In this document: positions 34,260 through 43,542 of the stretch, in pieces
Position numbering within the stretch: the stretch's first letter is position 1
How the letters are laid out: every line of letters begins with the position of its first letter
From: Plantago major
Taxonomy: Eukaryota > Streptophyta > Magnoliopsida > Lamiales > Plantaginaceae
Assembly: GCA_026545765.1 (NCBI GenBank)
Contig: CM048841.1
Location: 27,129,397-27,193,396, forward strand
Length of the DNA stretch: 64,000 nucleotides
Direction of reading: 5' to 3'
The notes under the pieces: model-generated
Databases searched by the model: none
What the model saw: the letters and a program-made list of their open reading frames with translations, nothing else
What the model was told of the DNA's origin: nothing
Made by a program: the position numbers and the translations under genes

Positions 34260-34901
34260 GTGATAAGGCGATCGCCTTTCTGCATTTGAGGATTTCATAT
34301 GGACCATTAGATCAAATATCTAATGTTGTATAATAAATTATATGTTGTCAGGCAGGGCGAAGCCTGCCTGAACGTTAAAGAGCCCTACTTACTTTGTACC
34401 TGAAGAAATTGCCAATTTACTTTGTGGTCAACAAAATTAGGATGCACTATTACTTTTACAATAAATTAATGATGGTTGGTTTGACGAATTAATTTTTTAA
34501 GATGGAAGGTACTGTTTTCTTGTTAGAAAGTTGAATGAAAAGTAGTTGAAAATTGAACGGGGAAGTTTGTGCAGACGTACAAAAAAATGATAAAACGTGT
34601 AGCTTTGATCAAGATTCAAGAAGGAAAAGTAATAGTTAATGTTTGCCAAATTTTGTTAAATTTAAGACTTTCTTAAGATAAATGAAAATGATTTTTTCCA
34701 TCGCAAGTGTATATGACACTTACAATCACCTTATTTATACTAATTATTTGATATAATTTTACTATTATAAAATGAAGTATTTTTTACAACACTTGCTAGT
34801 GTTTTTATAAGTTCCCACCTACTTAACATGGTTCCGTGCGATGATATTGTGTAAACGACAATATTTTATTCATAATTCACACAAAAAATAATGTTTTTTA
34901 A
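34260..34901. other. Flank between copia G and the MULE
   Basis: A few decayed codons of copia G, then AT-rich DNA. An 8-bp hairpin CAGGCAGG/CCTGCCTG lies at 34351-34372. One stray unit of the tandem repeat seen at 25690-26395 is at 34799-34890. No ORF. Confidence 0.5.
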
Positions 34902-35082
34902 GGGAAAATTACCAATATAAATCAATATAAAGAAAGTAGTGCAAATTAAGACCATTCGCTAAAAGTATATCAACTAAAGCCATTCTAACTTACTCCACAC
35001 TTGACTGGACAATTATGCCCCTATTATTTGAACAAACTAAGTTGTCCTTCCCCACCACCATAATTGGTTAGGTTTTGAATTG

Positions 35083-35500
35083 TACAAACTAGAGAGTTAG
35101 TTTCATTACAGATCTGTGCTTGGTATGTTAGTTTCAGAGAAAACGATCGATTAGATACGATCTGGATGCTGCTAGAATGTTGGTTTCATGGGTACATGAG
35201 TTTATTCACTTGTGTGTTCTGAATTCTACAAACTAGAGAGTTAGTTTCATTACAGTTCTGTGCTTGGTATGTTAGTTTCAGAGAAAACGATCGATTAGAT
35301 ACGATCTGGATGCTGCTAGAATGTTGGTTTCATGGGTACATGAGTTTATTCACTTGTGTATTTTGAATTCTACAAACTAGAGAGTTAGTTTCATTACAGT
35401 TCTGTGCTTGGTATGTTAGTTTCAGAGAAAACGATCGATTAGATACGATCTGGATGTTGCTAGAATGTTGGTTTCATGTGTATATGAGTTTAATCTATCT
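35083..35500 (+). repeat. Three ~143-bp tandem units in the MULE
   Basis: The block from TACAAACTAGAGAG through ACGATCGATTAGATACGATC to TTCACTTGTGT repeats three times (starts about 35086, 35228 and 35370) with few differences. Each unit contains three GTT(A/G)GTTTCA decamers. Confidence 0.85.
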
Positions 35501-35895
35501 TATGTTGGTTTCATGAGTCTGTTTTGTTGGTTTCAAGAGTCTGTTATGTTAGTTTCATGACTCTTTTCTGTTGGTTTCAAGAGTATTTGAGTTAGTTTCA
35601 GGATTCTTTAATGTTGGTTTCATGACTCTTTTCTGTTAGTTTCAAGAGTATTTCAGTTAGTTTCAGGATTCTTTAATGTTGGTTTCATGACTCTTTTCTG
35701 TTGGTTTCAAGAGTATTTGAGTTAGTTTCAGGATTCTTTTCTGTTGGTTTCATGACTCTTTTCTGATGGTTTCAAGAGTATTTGACTTAGTTTCGGGATT
35801 CTTTAATGTTGGTTTCATGACTCTTTACTGTTTGTTTCAAGAGTATTTGAGTTAGTTTCAGGATTCTTTAATGTTGGTTTCATGACTCTTTTCTG
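35500..35895 (+). repeat. GTT(A/G)GTTTCA decamer array
   Basis: About twenty decamers spaced 18-24 bp apart, alternating with ATGACTCTTTTCT and AGAGTATTTGA spacers, giving a higher-order period of about 80 bp. Confidence 0.8.
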
Positions 35896-36180
35896 TTGGT
35901 TTCAGGAAAGCAAAAGATCACGGAAACATTATTTAACCGTGGGGGATTAGACTCGTGTGTCGAGTTACTACAATCTCTAAACCTGAAAAAACATTCCAAA
36001 AGCCTCTATAAAATACCATTCAGGGTGTTGTTCCATAAGATAATAGATGGGAATATAGATGCAAAGTTCTTTGTGAAGAACGTTGATGATATAAAGAAGG
36101 TGTTGCCGGCATTCAACAGCAAAACAAAAACACTAAATCTGGGATCTTGGTCCATAGTTTTGACAGAAGATGACATATAA
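35896..36180 (+). CDS. Exon-like ORF in the MULE (DUF1985-like?)
   Basis: Open for ~93 codons to the TAA at 36178 with no ATG at the start. It follows a pyrimidine-rich run ending in TTTCAG at 35899-35904, so it may be a 3' exon. The sequence LKKHSKSLYKIPFRVLFHKII, then LNLGSWSIVLTEDDI, has the pattern of the DUF1985/plant-mobile domains carried by Ulp1-bearing MULEs (a W/L-G-x-x-I-x-L-T-x-x-D-I end). That match is by eye and tentative. Bounded on both sides by decamer arrays. Confidence 0.4.
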   Translation: MVSGKQKITETLFNRGGLDSCVELLQSLNLKKHSKSLYKIPFRVLFHKIIDGNIDAKFFVKNVDDIKKVLPAFNSKTKTLNLGSWSIVLTEDDI

Positions 36181-37110
36181 ATTAGTTTCATATGTTAGTT
36201 TCAGGACACATGTTAGTTTCAAAAAAAACAAAAAAGATAGTTTCAGAAAATATAGCATTAGTTTCATAACACAAAAAAGTTAGTTTCAAGACACATAACT
36301 TAGTTTCATAACACAAATGTTATTTTCAGAACATAAAAATGTTAATTTCATGACACATAAGATAGTTTCACAACACAAAAAGTTAGTTTCATAGGAATGG
36401 TGAACCCCTAAATCAACTGAATTTGAAAACACCCTCCGGGAGCTACGGTCTTAATTAGGGTTTAGGGTTTAGGACAGGTCCAGGGTTCCTAAACCCTAAA
36501 CCCTAATTAAGCGATTGTCAGGGCAATGAAGAACTAAATTAAGACCGTAAAGTTCTAAAACCCTAAGGGGAATGGTGAACCCCTAAATCAACTGAATCTG
36601 AAAACAATGGTATGGCATACATTAGCATTAGCTTCATAACACAAATATTAGTTTCAGGACACATAAGTTAGTTTCAAGACACATAAGTTAGTTTCATAAT
36701 TAGTTTCAGGACACATAACTTAGTTTCATAACACTGTTAGTTTCAGAAACTCACCGTAAAATTCTAAAACCTAAGGGGAATGGTGAACCCCTAAATCAAA
36801 TGAATTTGAAAACATCCTTCGGGAGCTATGGTCTTAATTAGGGTTTAGGACGATCCAGGGCGGTAGCCCTGGACCCGTCCTAAACCCTAATTAAGCGATT
36901 GTCGGGGCAATGAAGAACTAAATTAAGACCGTAAATCAACTGAATTTGTAAAACAATGGTATGGCATACATAAGTATTATTTTCAGCATCATTAGCATTA
37001 GTTTCATAACACAAAAAAGTTAGTTTCAAGACACATAAGTTGGTTTCAGATCACCATAGACTTAGTTTCATGATATAGTCTGTTAGTTTCAGGAGCAACA
37101 GAAATGCAAA
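36181..37110 (+). repeat. Second decamer array with inverted telomere-like blocks
   Basis: Many GTTAGTTTCA units separated by ACACA/ATAACACAAAA spacers. A block GAATGGTGAACCCCTAAATC occurs at about 36395, 36571 and 36780. Two palindromes of TTTAGGG-type repeats lie within it (36452-36511 and 36833-36894). Confidence 0.75.
36452..36511. repeat. Palindrome of telomere-like TTTAGGG repeats
   Basis: Left arm CTTAATTAGGGTTTAGGG, right arm the complement CCCTAAACCCTAATTAAG, with a ~24-bp centre. A diverged second copy is at 36833-36894. TTTAGGG is the plant telomere unit, but two to three units in a palindrome are not a telomere tract. Confidence 0.8.
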
Positions 37111-37188
37111 TTCAGAAAACAGAACACAAAAAAGGAATAACATAATGTCTCATTCGAAATAAAATATGAAGCAAGAATATAAAATTAG

Positions 37189-37830
37189 TCAATTACAGAT
37201 ACAATGAAATTCAAGGTACAACAAGGTCCTTCCTCTTCCTAGATGTACCCCACCGTACAATGTAGCCTCACCACCAACCCCTTGAGTAAAAGGAAGGGTG
37301 CCTGAAACTATTGTACTAGGGCCCGAAACCCTACATGAAACCAATAGCCCAGGACCACCATCACCACTAAACCTACTATGCCCAGCATATTCTATCCTAC
37401 CCACTACATTGTTGGTTTCATGACCAACTAAGTTGGTTTCAGCAGCTACTCTATTAGTTTCATGCACCGATGAGTTGGTTTCAGCAGCCAATCCAGAACC
37501 ACCACTCCCACTGCTCTCACCAATAAACATCCTCTTACCATTAACACAATTAACAGGAACAACATCAACCTCAGCAGATTCGGCAAGGATAGTAATATCA
37601 ACATATTTTAAACCGTGAGCAGAACATAAACCAATCATCGCAGCAATATCATCATCAGTCAAAAGCATGAACGTTTTCTTCTCAATAAGATAAACAAATC
37701 GAGTCGAATCCAAATCCTTCATATTAAATTTTGAAATTGCAACATCTAGAAGATCAGAAAACTTAAAACCAGGTTTTATGCCAAAAGCATGGCTAAAGCC
37801 ATTGAAAGTGAGAGAGATAAGGAAATCCAT
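37189..37830 (-). CDS. MULE transposase N-terminus-like ORF
   Basis: The ATG at 37830 gives a ~213-aa protein: MDFLISLTFNGFSHAFGIKP, a Leu-rich fold ending in LTDDDIAAMIGLCSAHGLKYVDITILAES, then a Gly/Ser linker and four ETN-centred repeats (AAETNSSV, HETNRVA, AAETNLVG, HETNNVV), then a Gly-rich tail. The first ~100 residues look like the small N-terminal domain of plant MuDR-type transposases; the zinc-finger and DDE parts are absent. The ETN repeats are encoded by the same decamer (complement TGAAACTAAC) that forms the neighbouring arrays. An upstream in-frame extension to 38112 exists but lies in the terminal region and is unlikely to be coding. Confidence 0.5.
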   Translation of the reverse strand: MDFLISLTFNGFSHAFGIKPGFKFSDLLDVAISKFNMKDLDSTRFVYLIEKKTFMLLTDDDIAAMIGLCSAHGLKYVDITILAESAEVDVVPVNCVNGKRMFIGESSGSGGSGLAAETNSSVHETNRVAAETNLVGHETNNVVGRIEYAGHSRFSGDGGPGLLVSCRVSGPSTIVSGTLPFTQGVGGEATLYGGVHLGRGRTLLYLEFHCICN

Positions 37831-38200
37831 GTCGAAATTGAAGAAAAAACAGTGGAAAACAGGAGAAAATCTGATCAAGAGAGCAAAAATGAGAGAGAAA
37901 AATAGAGAAACCTGGAAATGAGATGAAGAACAAATCACAAAATGAATTCCGTACAGCGTTAATGACTTCCGTACAGTAGACTTGGAGAGAAAGAAAGGAA
38001 GGAGGGGCATTAATGGAAAGACAAGTTCTAGTTTTAGGAAATTAGGGCTAAATAAAATAGAATGGTCTTTTTTGCAAGCCTTTTTTTTAGTGGTCTTTAT
38101 ATGCAAGCCCAACCCAGAAAGTGGACGTTAAATGTCATTTCCTATTTTTTAAAAACTTTCATGGCATAGATGATCGTTTGTGAAGAAATTCAATTAATTA

Positions 38201-38209
38201 CAGTATATA
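38201..38209. repeat. 9-bp target duplication, left copy
   Basis: CAGTATATA, repeated exactly at 39221-39229. Confidence 0.9.
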
Positions 38210-39220
38210 GAAAAAAAATTTCTTTACACACAAACCTTTGGGCCAACTTTGAGGTTGCACACACTTCTTTTTTTTCTTCAATTCGACACGTAAACCTTTG
38301 AAAAATTTTCAAGTTACACACTCGACTGGATGGCATTAGTAAAATCCGTCAAGTCTAAGGGCAAAATGGTCCTTTCAAGAACATGAATCCAGCCCACTTC
38401 ACCACCATTTTTTCCAAATTCCTCTCCCTACAATGCCAGGTCAAATTGCCATCCAATCACCGACGATTGCCAACCGACGGCAGCCTCTCCTGACCTCCCC
38501 TGACAAATCGACTCCTTCGCCTCTCAACAACAAAGGTCGCCACCGTGGCAGCCGGATGGGCTAGGCGGCCGGTGTACCGCGTTCTGACGGGGATTTGGAG
38601 GAAGAAGAAGAGGAATCAGCTGCTGAAGAAGAAGAGGAAGCAGTCGGATGAGGCGGAGAAGGAGCAGCGGAGGAATAATCAGTCGTAGGAGGAGACGGAC
38701 GGAGAGGAGGATGTTGCGGTGGCGGAGGACGGACGGAGAGGAGGATGTTGCGGTGGCGGAGAGCGACGTTGTTGGTGCGTGGGAGAAGGAGATGATGGAC
38801 CAGTTTTACGGTGCCGGTTTTTGGAGGAGCGACTCGAGAAGAACATGACCAGTACGGAGGAATGGAAGATGAACGGAGGAAAAGGAAGAAGATGATCGGA
38901 GAAGGGAGAAGATGAACGGGGGCGTGAGAAAAGGAAGAAGATGATCGGAGTGGAAGAAGAAGATGATCGGAGAAGATGACCGGAGAAGATGAACGGGCGC
39001 GTGAGAAAAGGAAGAAGAAGATGATCGTTCTTGAAAGGACCATTTTGCCCTTACTGGGCGCATGAGAAACACGCGACTTGACGGATTTTACTAATGCCGC
39101 CCAGTCGAGTGTGTAACTTGAAAATTTTCCAAAGGTTTACGTGTTGAATTGAAGAAAAAAAAGAAGTGTGTGCAACCTCAAAGTTGGCCCAAAGGTTTGC
39201 GTGTAAAGAAAAATTATTTC
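38210..39220. mobile_element. MULE-like element with ~190-bp inverted repeats
   Basis: 1011 bp. Ends GAAA(A/T)AA(A/T)TTTCTTTACAC as inverted repeats running inward ~190 bp (for example GGGCCAACTTTGAGGTTGCA, 38241-38260, complement at 39171-39190). Perfect 9-bp duplication. The interior (38400-39020) is much more GC-rich than the flanks, with CGG/GAGGAAGAAG content and a 33-bp duplication (38694-38760). The ORFs there are low-complexity on either strand. The layout suits a Pack-MULE, but no captured gene was recognised. Confidence 0.8.
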
Positions 39221-39229
39221 CAGTATATA

Positions 39230-39738
39230 TATAAATGGAGAACTATTGGAGTTGTACAATTGAGTACTTAATTTAAGTTAAATTGAACTCATTTGTAATA
39301 TATGTATAAATTAGACTTCAATTGCAAAAAATAATATGTTTTATTCAATCAAATTACAAGCCCTAATTCAATCTCAACAAAATCAATAATGCATTATAAC
39401 AAAAAAAACAATCTTCCTTCTCCATTTAAATTTTAAACACTAATTCAAACCCAACATAATCAAATCATCATTAAAAAAATCAATCTATTTTCTCCAATTA
39501 AATTTTAAACCTTAATTCAACCCAACTAAATCAAAATCAATTCATCATTAAAACACAACGGTAACTATGCTCCATCTTCTCCAATTAAATTAAAATAGAT
39601 CAACTCAAACACTAATTCAACTTTTAAACAAGGAAAATTCATTATCAGAAACAACAATATTACTTGTCTTCAGATATCGCCTTCTATAATCAGAATTATG
39701 TGTCACAATAACACGCGTAGCGTGTTCTCACATTCTAG
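39230..39738 (+). mobile_element. Possible Helitron, 3' end supported
   Basis: 3' end: hairpin ACACGC-GTA-GCGTGT (39711-39725), nine further bases, then CTAG ending at 39738 and followed by T. This matches the Helitron rule of a GC hairpin about 10 bp before CTRR with insertion before T. Upstream is AT-rich with three diverged TTCTCCAATTAAATTTTAAAC...CTAATTCAA repeats. The 5' TC end was not located, so the left boundary is arbitrary. Confidence 0.45.
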
Positions 39739-39984
39739 TGTAAATATAGACGGACATAAGCTTTTTAACAAAATGCATTAGGAAAAGAATATCGTGTTTC
39801 CTTTACCCAAAATATTATAAATTTGTACAAACGTTTGTTTATGAAATATGCATATATTCACTGAACATATAAGTTCCCAATATAAAGATTAATGTTTGTT
39901 TGTGTCTTTTACCGTTATCCTACACGGTCTTCTATTAGGCTTAATTACATTTACTCTTCAGATCTAAAGTTGTAAACATCCAAA
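39739..39984. other. Unassigned AT-rich spacer
   Basis: No ORF, repeat or element end recognised. Confidence 0.5.
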
Positions 39985-39989
39985 ATTGT

Positions 39990-40140
39990 TGGCGAAATAA
40001 ATATTTCCCCAAATGATTCTCATTCATCAATCTCTTATTTATACAATTGTGTATAGCTAGCGCTACCAATAAGAAATTCTAATCCAATTATACTTCTAAT
40101 TATAACAATAAGGAATCCTAATCCAATTATACTTCTAACA
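39990..40140 (-). repeat. 3' LTR of element I
   Basis: 151 bp ending CTTCTAACA on the plus strand. Shares ATTCTCATTCATCAATCTC, TATTTATACAATTGTGTATA and AATCCTAATCCAATTATACT with 41221-41367. Confidence 0.85.
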
Positions 40141-40338
40141 CTCCCCTGTAGTCGAAACGGGAGGTTGACGAACGCTGAGATTGTCCCGAAAAACGTTAAA
40201 CAAAACTTGTGAAAGTCCTTTGGTGAAAATATCTGCAATTTGTATATCCATTGCAATATGCTTGCTACGTTGATGTGGTATGAGCAGGTGAGGCAGAAGG
40301 TCCGGTGGCCATATGGGCTTGCTGGTGGTAAGATTCAA
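40141..40338 (-). pseudogene. C-terminal copia RNase H remnant in element I
   Basis: Minus frame reads RSKHIAMDIQIADIFTKGLS then LFNVFRDNLSVRQPPVSTTG, the standard copia RNase H end, just before the 3' LTR. Everything upstream in pol is lost. Confidence 0.75.
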
Positions 40339-41209
40339 GAAGACCAGCTTGTCGAGATGGACCGGACTATGGGTGAGACCAACCGGAAGTCGGGTATGGT
40401 CAAGGAGGACCCCAATATGGTACCCAACCCAAGGGAGGTGCTCGAGACTGGAAGAGCCGGGTGGAATGAGGTCTAAACCTCAGCTGAGGTACCGGAAGCC
40501 ATGGCGAGAGAATCTGGGAGAGATGAACGAGATGGGAAAGAGAAGACGAGATGACAGCGGAAGAAGAAAGAACTTAAGCACCCAGGACAGGCATAGAGAG
40601 AGACACCTAGAATAGGTAGAGATAAGATCAAGCCACATAGAGGTAGACGATGAGGATCAACAAATGATCACAGCAGTCCAAAATCAGTGGGGAGAGAAAT
40701 CACAAGGAGTTGAGAGAGCAACATCAGCATGATGTTGAGCAGAAGACAGTGCATAGACAGGGGTATAGGGGCATAGAGCCATCATAAAATATATATATGT
40801 ATTGCAAGGAGGATGAAAATTCGATTATAGAAATCGAAGTAGAAAAGAAAGAAAAGAAGAGAAAAAGAATAAAGAATTGTAGAGGTGAGGTAGACAAATC
40901 AAAAGGAATTAAATTGAAAATATGTTTCCCAAGTCACTCACGTTATCCATTCCAAGAAAAGAAGCAAACGGAAAAGGAACAGTAGGGGAAACTGACTCGG
41001 ATCAAGACACTAAACAAAGGGAAACTGAACAAGAATTGACTTGATGGAACGACAGAGAAATGCCAAGCAAGAAGAAATAGAAGGAAGAAAACAGCATGTT
41101 CCGTTTGCTTTTAGTGAGTCCGTCCAATTCCATTCTTACCATTACACCATAACGATCCAAGGAGGGTCTCGGAAGAAAGATACGAAGCGGAATCGAACGA
41201 TTTCTGACC
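40339..41209 (-). other. Purine-rich filler of element I
   Basis: Plus strand is dominated by A and G (GAGAAG, AAGAAAGAA). No protein match recognised on either strand. May be rearranged or acquired sequence. Confidence 0.45.
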
Positions 41210-41220
41210 TCTGATACCAT

Positions 41221-41367
41221 GAAAGAATTATTTCCCCTGATGATTCTCATTCATCAATCTCCTATTTATACAATTGTGTATAGCTAGCGCTACCAATAAG
41301 AAATCCTAATTCAATTATACTTCTAATTACAACAATTAGGAATCCTAATCCAATTATACTTCTAACA
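41221..41367 (-). repeat. 5' LTR of element I
   Basis: 147 bp, plus-strand reading TGAAAGAATTATTTCCCC...CTTCTAACA. A related LTR relic is at 61277-61443. Confidence 0.85.
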
Positions 41368-41381
41368 CTTGTAATTACAAC

Positions 41382-42223
41382 TGATGTATACATATGAGTC
41401 CGCCCACGCCTCTTGCCGAACCAAGGCGACTTAATACGTTCTATACATATGCGGTACTAGAGTCCGCCCACAAGCTTCATGGTCCGGCGCTAGAACACTT
41501 CTTATAATCAAGATTCTAGGTTGAGATGATGGGCCAGTCCGACCTCCCACATTCCTAACCATGGACGTATATGCATTCTGGGGTAGACTTCTGATCATGA
41601 CAAATATAAAATAAGTTTGTCATTCACTTTTGTCCATCTGGAGTCTATCGACGGACTACCTCTGGTCTTGTCCTGAATATCGTCGTGAATCCAACGCGCC
41701 ACCTATCTCCGGGACCACGTGTCAACCTATCACCAAGCTGACCAAACTCCGGGATGTCAGAGAGCTTATCCCCAGAGCTCAACAATATAAATAGGAGGCA
41801 TTTACTCCTCATAAGGGCAGGTAACTACTTCGTAATAATCCACTCTCTAAGTTTTGAGGTCCGGGCCCAAGCTTGATCCGCCTCCTAACTAGTTGAATCT
41901 TAGTCCGGACAGTCTAAGGCAGGTCGTCCCAAAAGGGTCTAACCCCTTCTATTCTTGTATACAGTTCAGCCACCTACAAGTGTCCAACCGATGGACCAGC
42001 ACACATGGACGATCTCACTCGACTGACAGACCCATTGCTATCCAAGAACTCTTCATTCTGACTCTCATATTCCCAGGCGGACTCTTAATCGGTATCCAGA
42101 CTTAACTAACTAAAGGACTTCGAACTGAGATTCAACGATTTAGGAAGATGCATACCTACGCTCCGACGGACTCCCTTTGACTTTGACTCTGACTATTGAC
42201 TTATCCGGTTTTACCCCACATCA
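41382..42223 (+). repeat. 5' LTR of element E
   Basis: 842 bp. A TATAAATAGG box near 41786-41795 is a likely promoter. The 3' copy lacks about 350 bp found here from about 41829 to 42170. Confidence 0.9.
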
Positions 42224-42225
42224 TA

Positions 42226-42245
42226 TTGGTGCTGTCTGTGGGAAC
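42226..42245 (+). other. Primer binding site of element E
   Basis: TTGGTGCTGTCTGTGGGAAC, a variant of the element C site (shared GTCTGTGGGAA). Confidence 0.6.
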
Positions 42246-42263
42246 CCCCAAGTACAAAAAGTC

Positions 42264-43542
42264 ATGGCACCATCCAAGAGACTGACAAAAAAGGCTACCT
42301 CTACCAGTCCCCGATCTACGACCTCTACCGTCGGACCCTCTTCCCAACACCAACAACAAGCCTCTGGTGGCAACAGACATTCAGGGGAGAATAGGGTCAC
42401 TTATGAACACAATGAGAGAGACAGGAACGAGGCCTCCTTCTCCACCTCATAAAGGATGGCAGAACAGGCCCCACCTCCGCCACTAAATCCACCTCAGGCA
42501 CCAATCATACCAATCCTAGCAAACGTGGCTCACGTGACTGCTGATGGAATACTAGTCGGGTTCAACGAGGCACAAATCCAACTCTTGCAGGCAGCCCTAC
42601 AAATGAGTATCCAACCATCCAATCCTATGGGCATACCCATAGTTGAGGCCCTAGTATACCCCATCTAGAATCAAACACAAGGGCAGGCAGTGGCAGAACA
42701 TGTGGTTGAATCCAGAGGACCTCCATATTCACGAAATATTGATCGATCTGAAAACACCAGAGCACCAAAAAGGAGAGCTCCGGAGGATCTGAGGAATCTA
42801 TTAAACAACCGAGCCTGCATTAATCAGGGGAGTAGGGGGAGAATAAGGGAGTCGGGGGTGGGAACCCCCATGACCCCACTCGTTCCCGAGTCTCTACAAG
42901 AGGCTGATGCCCACGGGACTACGACAGGAGAGATCGATATCATGATCAATACACTGACCAGAAAACCCTTAGCGGATACCGAGGAGACACACCTCCACGC
43001 ACCTATAGGCGAAACCACAGGGATAACAGATCACTTACTCCAGATGAAAGAAGGGAGGATGAAGAACACTATAGGATAAGAGGGAGGAGTCAGGAAAGGC
43101 GTAGAGAAAGAACCAGGTCTAGGTCTGAGAGAGCTCATCAATAGGATTCACCCATGAACGAAACAGAAAGAATTAAAGAACAAGTCCGAATTCATGAGGC
43201 AGCCCTGGACCTAGAACGATCAAAGTTAGAGTCACTCACTCAAGCCAGGGACATTATCAAATATGGGTGGAACGTAAATCCTTTATGTTTGGCAATAAGG
43301 AGAACAGAAATACCTCTGGGGCGGAACCCACCCGCATCCAATGAAACGTTTGATGGAAATTCATGTCCCATCGATCACAGAATTCGTTTTGAGGCATCTC
43401 TAGTGGAATGGGCGTACTAGACAATGTGAAGGACTTGGAGAAGACATTTGACTTGTTCTCTTTGACCAAAATCGGGCGAACCAACAACATTATAGCAGAA
43501 ATTCTGTCAAAATGGGCCACAACCTCTGGGGCAATTGATGCT
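42264..43542 (+). pseudogene. gag of element E (broken)
   Basis: The ATG at 42264 (MAPSKRLTKKATSTSP) opens one frame to 43079, interrupted by in-frame TAA (42450) and TAG (42666). It holds a Pro/Gln-rich leader and the DLRNLLNNRA motif shared with element C. After a frameshift, 43154-43420 gives a helical stretch (RIHEAALDLERSKLESLTQA-like) leading to the capsid core (FDGNSCPIDHRIRFEASL, then ILSKWATTSGAIDA in another frame). Cut by element F at 43542. Confidence 0.75.

Larger units (their letters stand above)
28402..34340 (+). mobile_element. Truncated copia element G, split by element D
   Basis: Plus-strand copia with a probable 5' LTR starting at TGTTGGAAATT (28402), followed by gag, protease and integrase up to 31507, then element D (31508-34254), then a short decayed continuation of the integrase/RT linker. 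RT, RNase H and the 3' LTR are missing. A possible leader intron ends at TTTGTAG (29403), directly before the Gag frame. LTR end and primer site could not be fixed. Confidence 0.65.
34902..38143. mobile_element. Putative MULE with decamer arrays
   Basis: Imperfect terminal inverted repeats: GGGAAAATTACC at the left end and the complement of AGGAAATGACAT at the right end, both followed inward by a TATAAAGA...AAGACCATTC block. Flanked by a near-identical 9-bp duplication (GTTTTTTAA 34893-34901, ATTTTTTAA 38144-38152). 9-bp duplications are the hallmark of Mutator-like elements. Carries a minus-strand gene resembling the N-terminus of MULE transposases and a plus-strand exon-like ORF. No catalytic transposase domain. 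Confidence 0.55.
39990..41367 (-). mobile_element. Short copia derivative I (1.4 kb)
   Basis: Minus-strand element with ~150-bp LTRs at both ends, a tRNA-iMet primer site abutting the right LTR (CTCTGATACCA, 41210-41220), and a near-match target duplication (ATTGT 39985-39989, CTTGT 41368-41372). The interior is ~1.07 kb, keeping only the end of copia RNase H plus purine-rich filler. Non-autonomous. Confidence 0.7.

Noticed and set aside
34351..34372. Strong hairpin CAGGCAGG/CCTGCCTG as a Helitron end
   Set aside because: No CTRR follows at the right distance, so it was left as an unexplained hairpin.
36452..36511. Interstitial telomere or healed chromosome end
   Set aside because: Only two to three TTTAGGG units per arm in a palindrome, repeated 380 bp away; better explained as a local repeat.
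35083..37110. CRISPR-like array
   Set aside because: The repeat is only ten bases with irregular, related spacers in a plant nuclear context; not a CRISPR.
37831..38112. N-terminal extension of the MULE ORF
   Set aside because: Very hydrophobic, overlaps the terminal repeat region, and the domain-like part starts at the ATG at 37830.
38561..39043. Minus-strand Ser/Pro-rich ORF in the MULE-like element
   Set aside because: Composition is that of GAGGAAGAAG-type simple sequence read backwards, and it runs into the terminal inverted repeat. Not supported as a gene.
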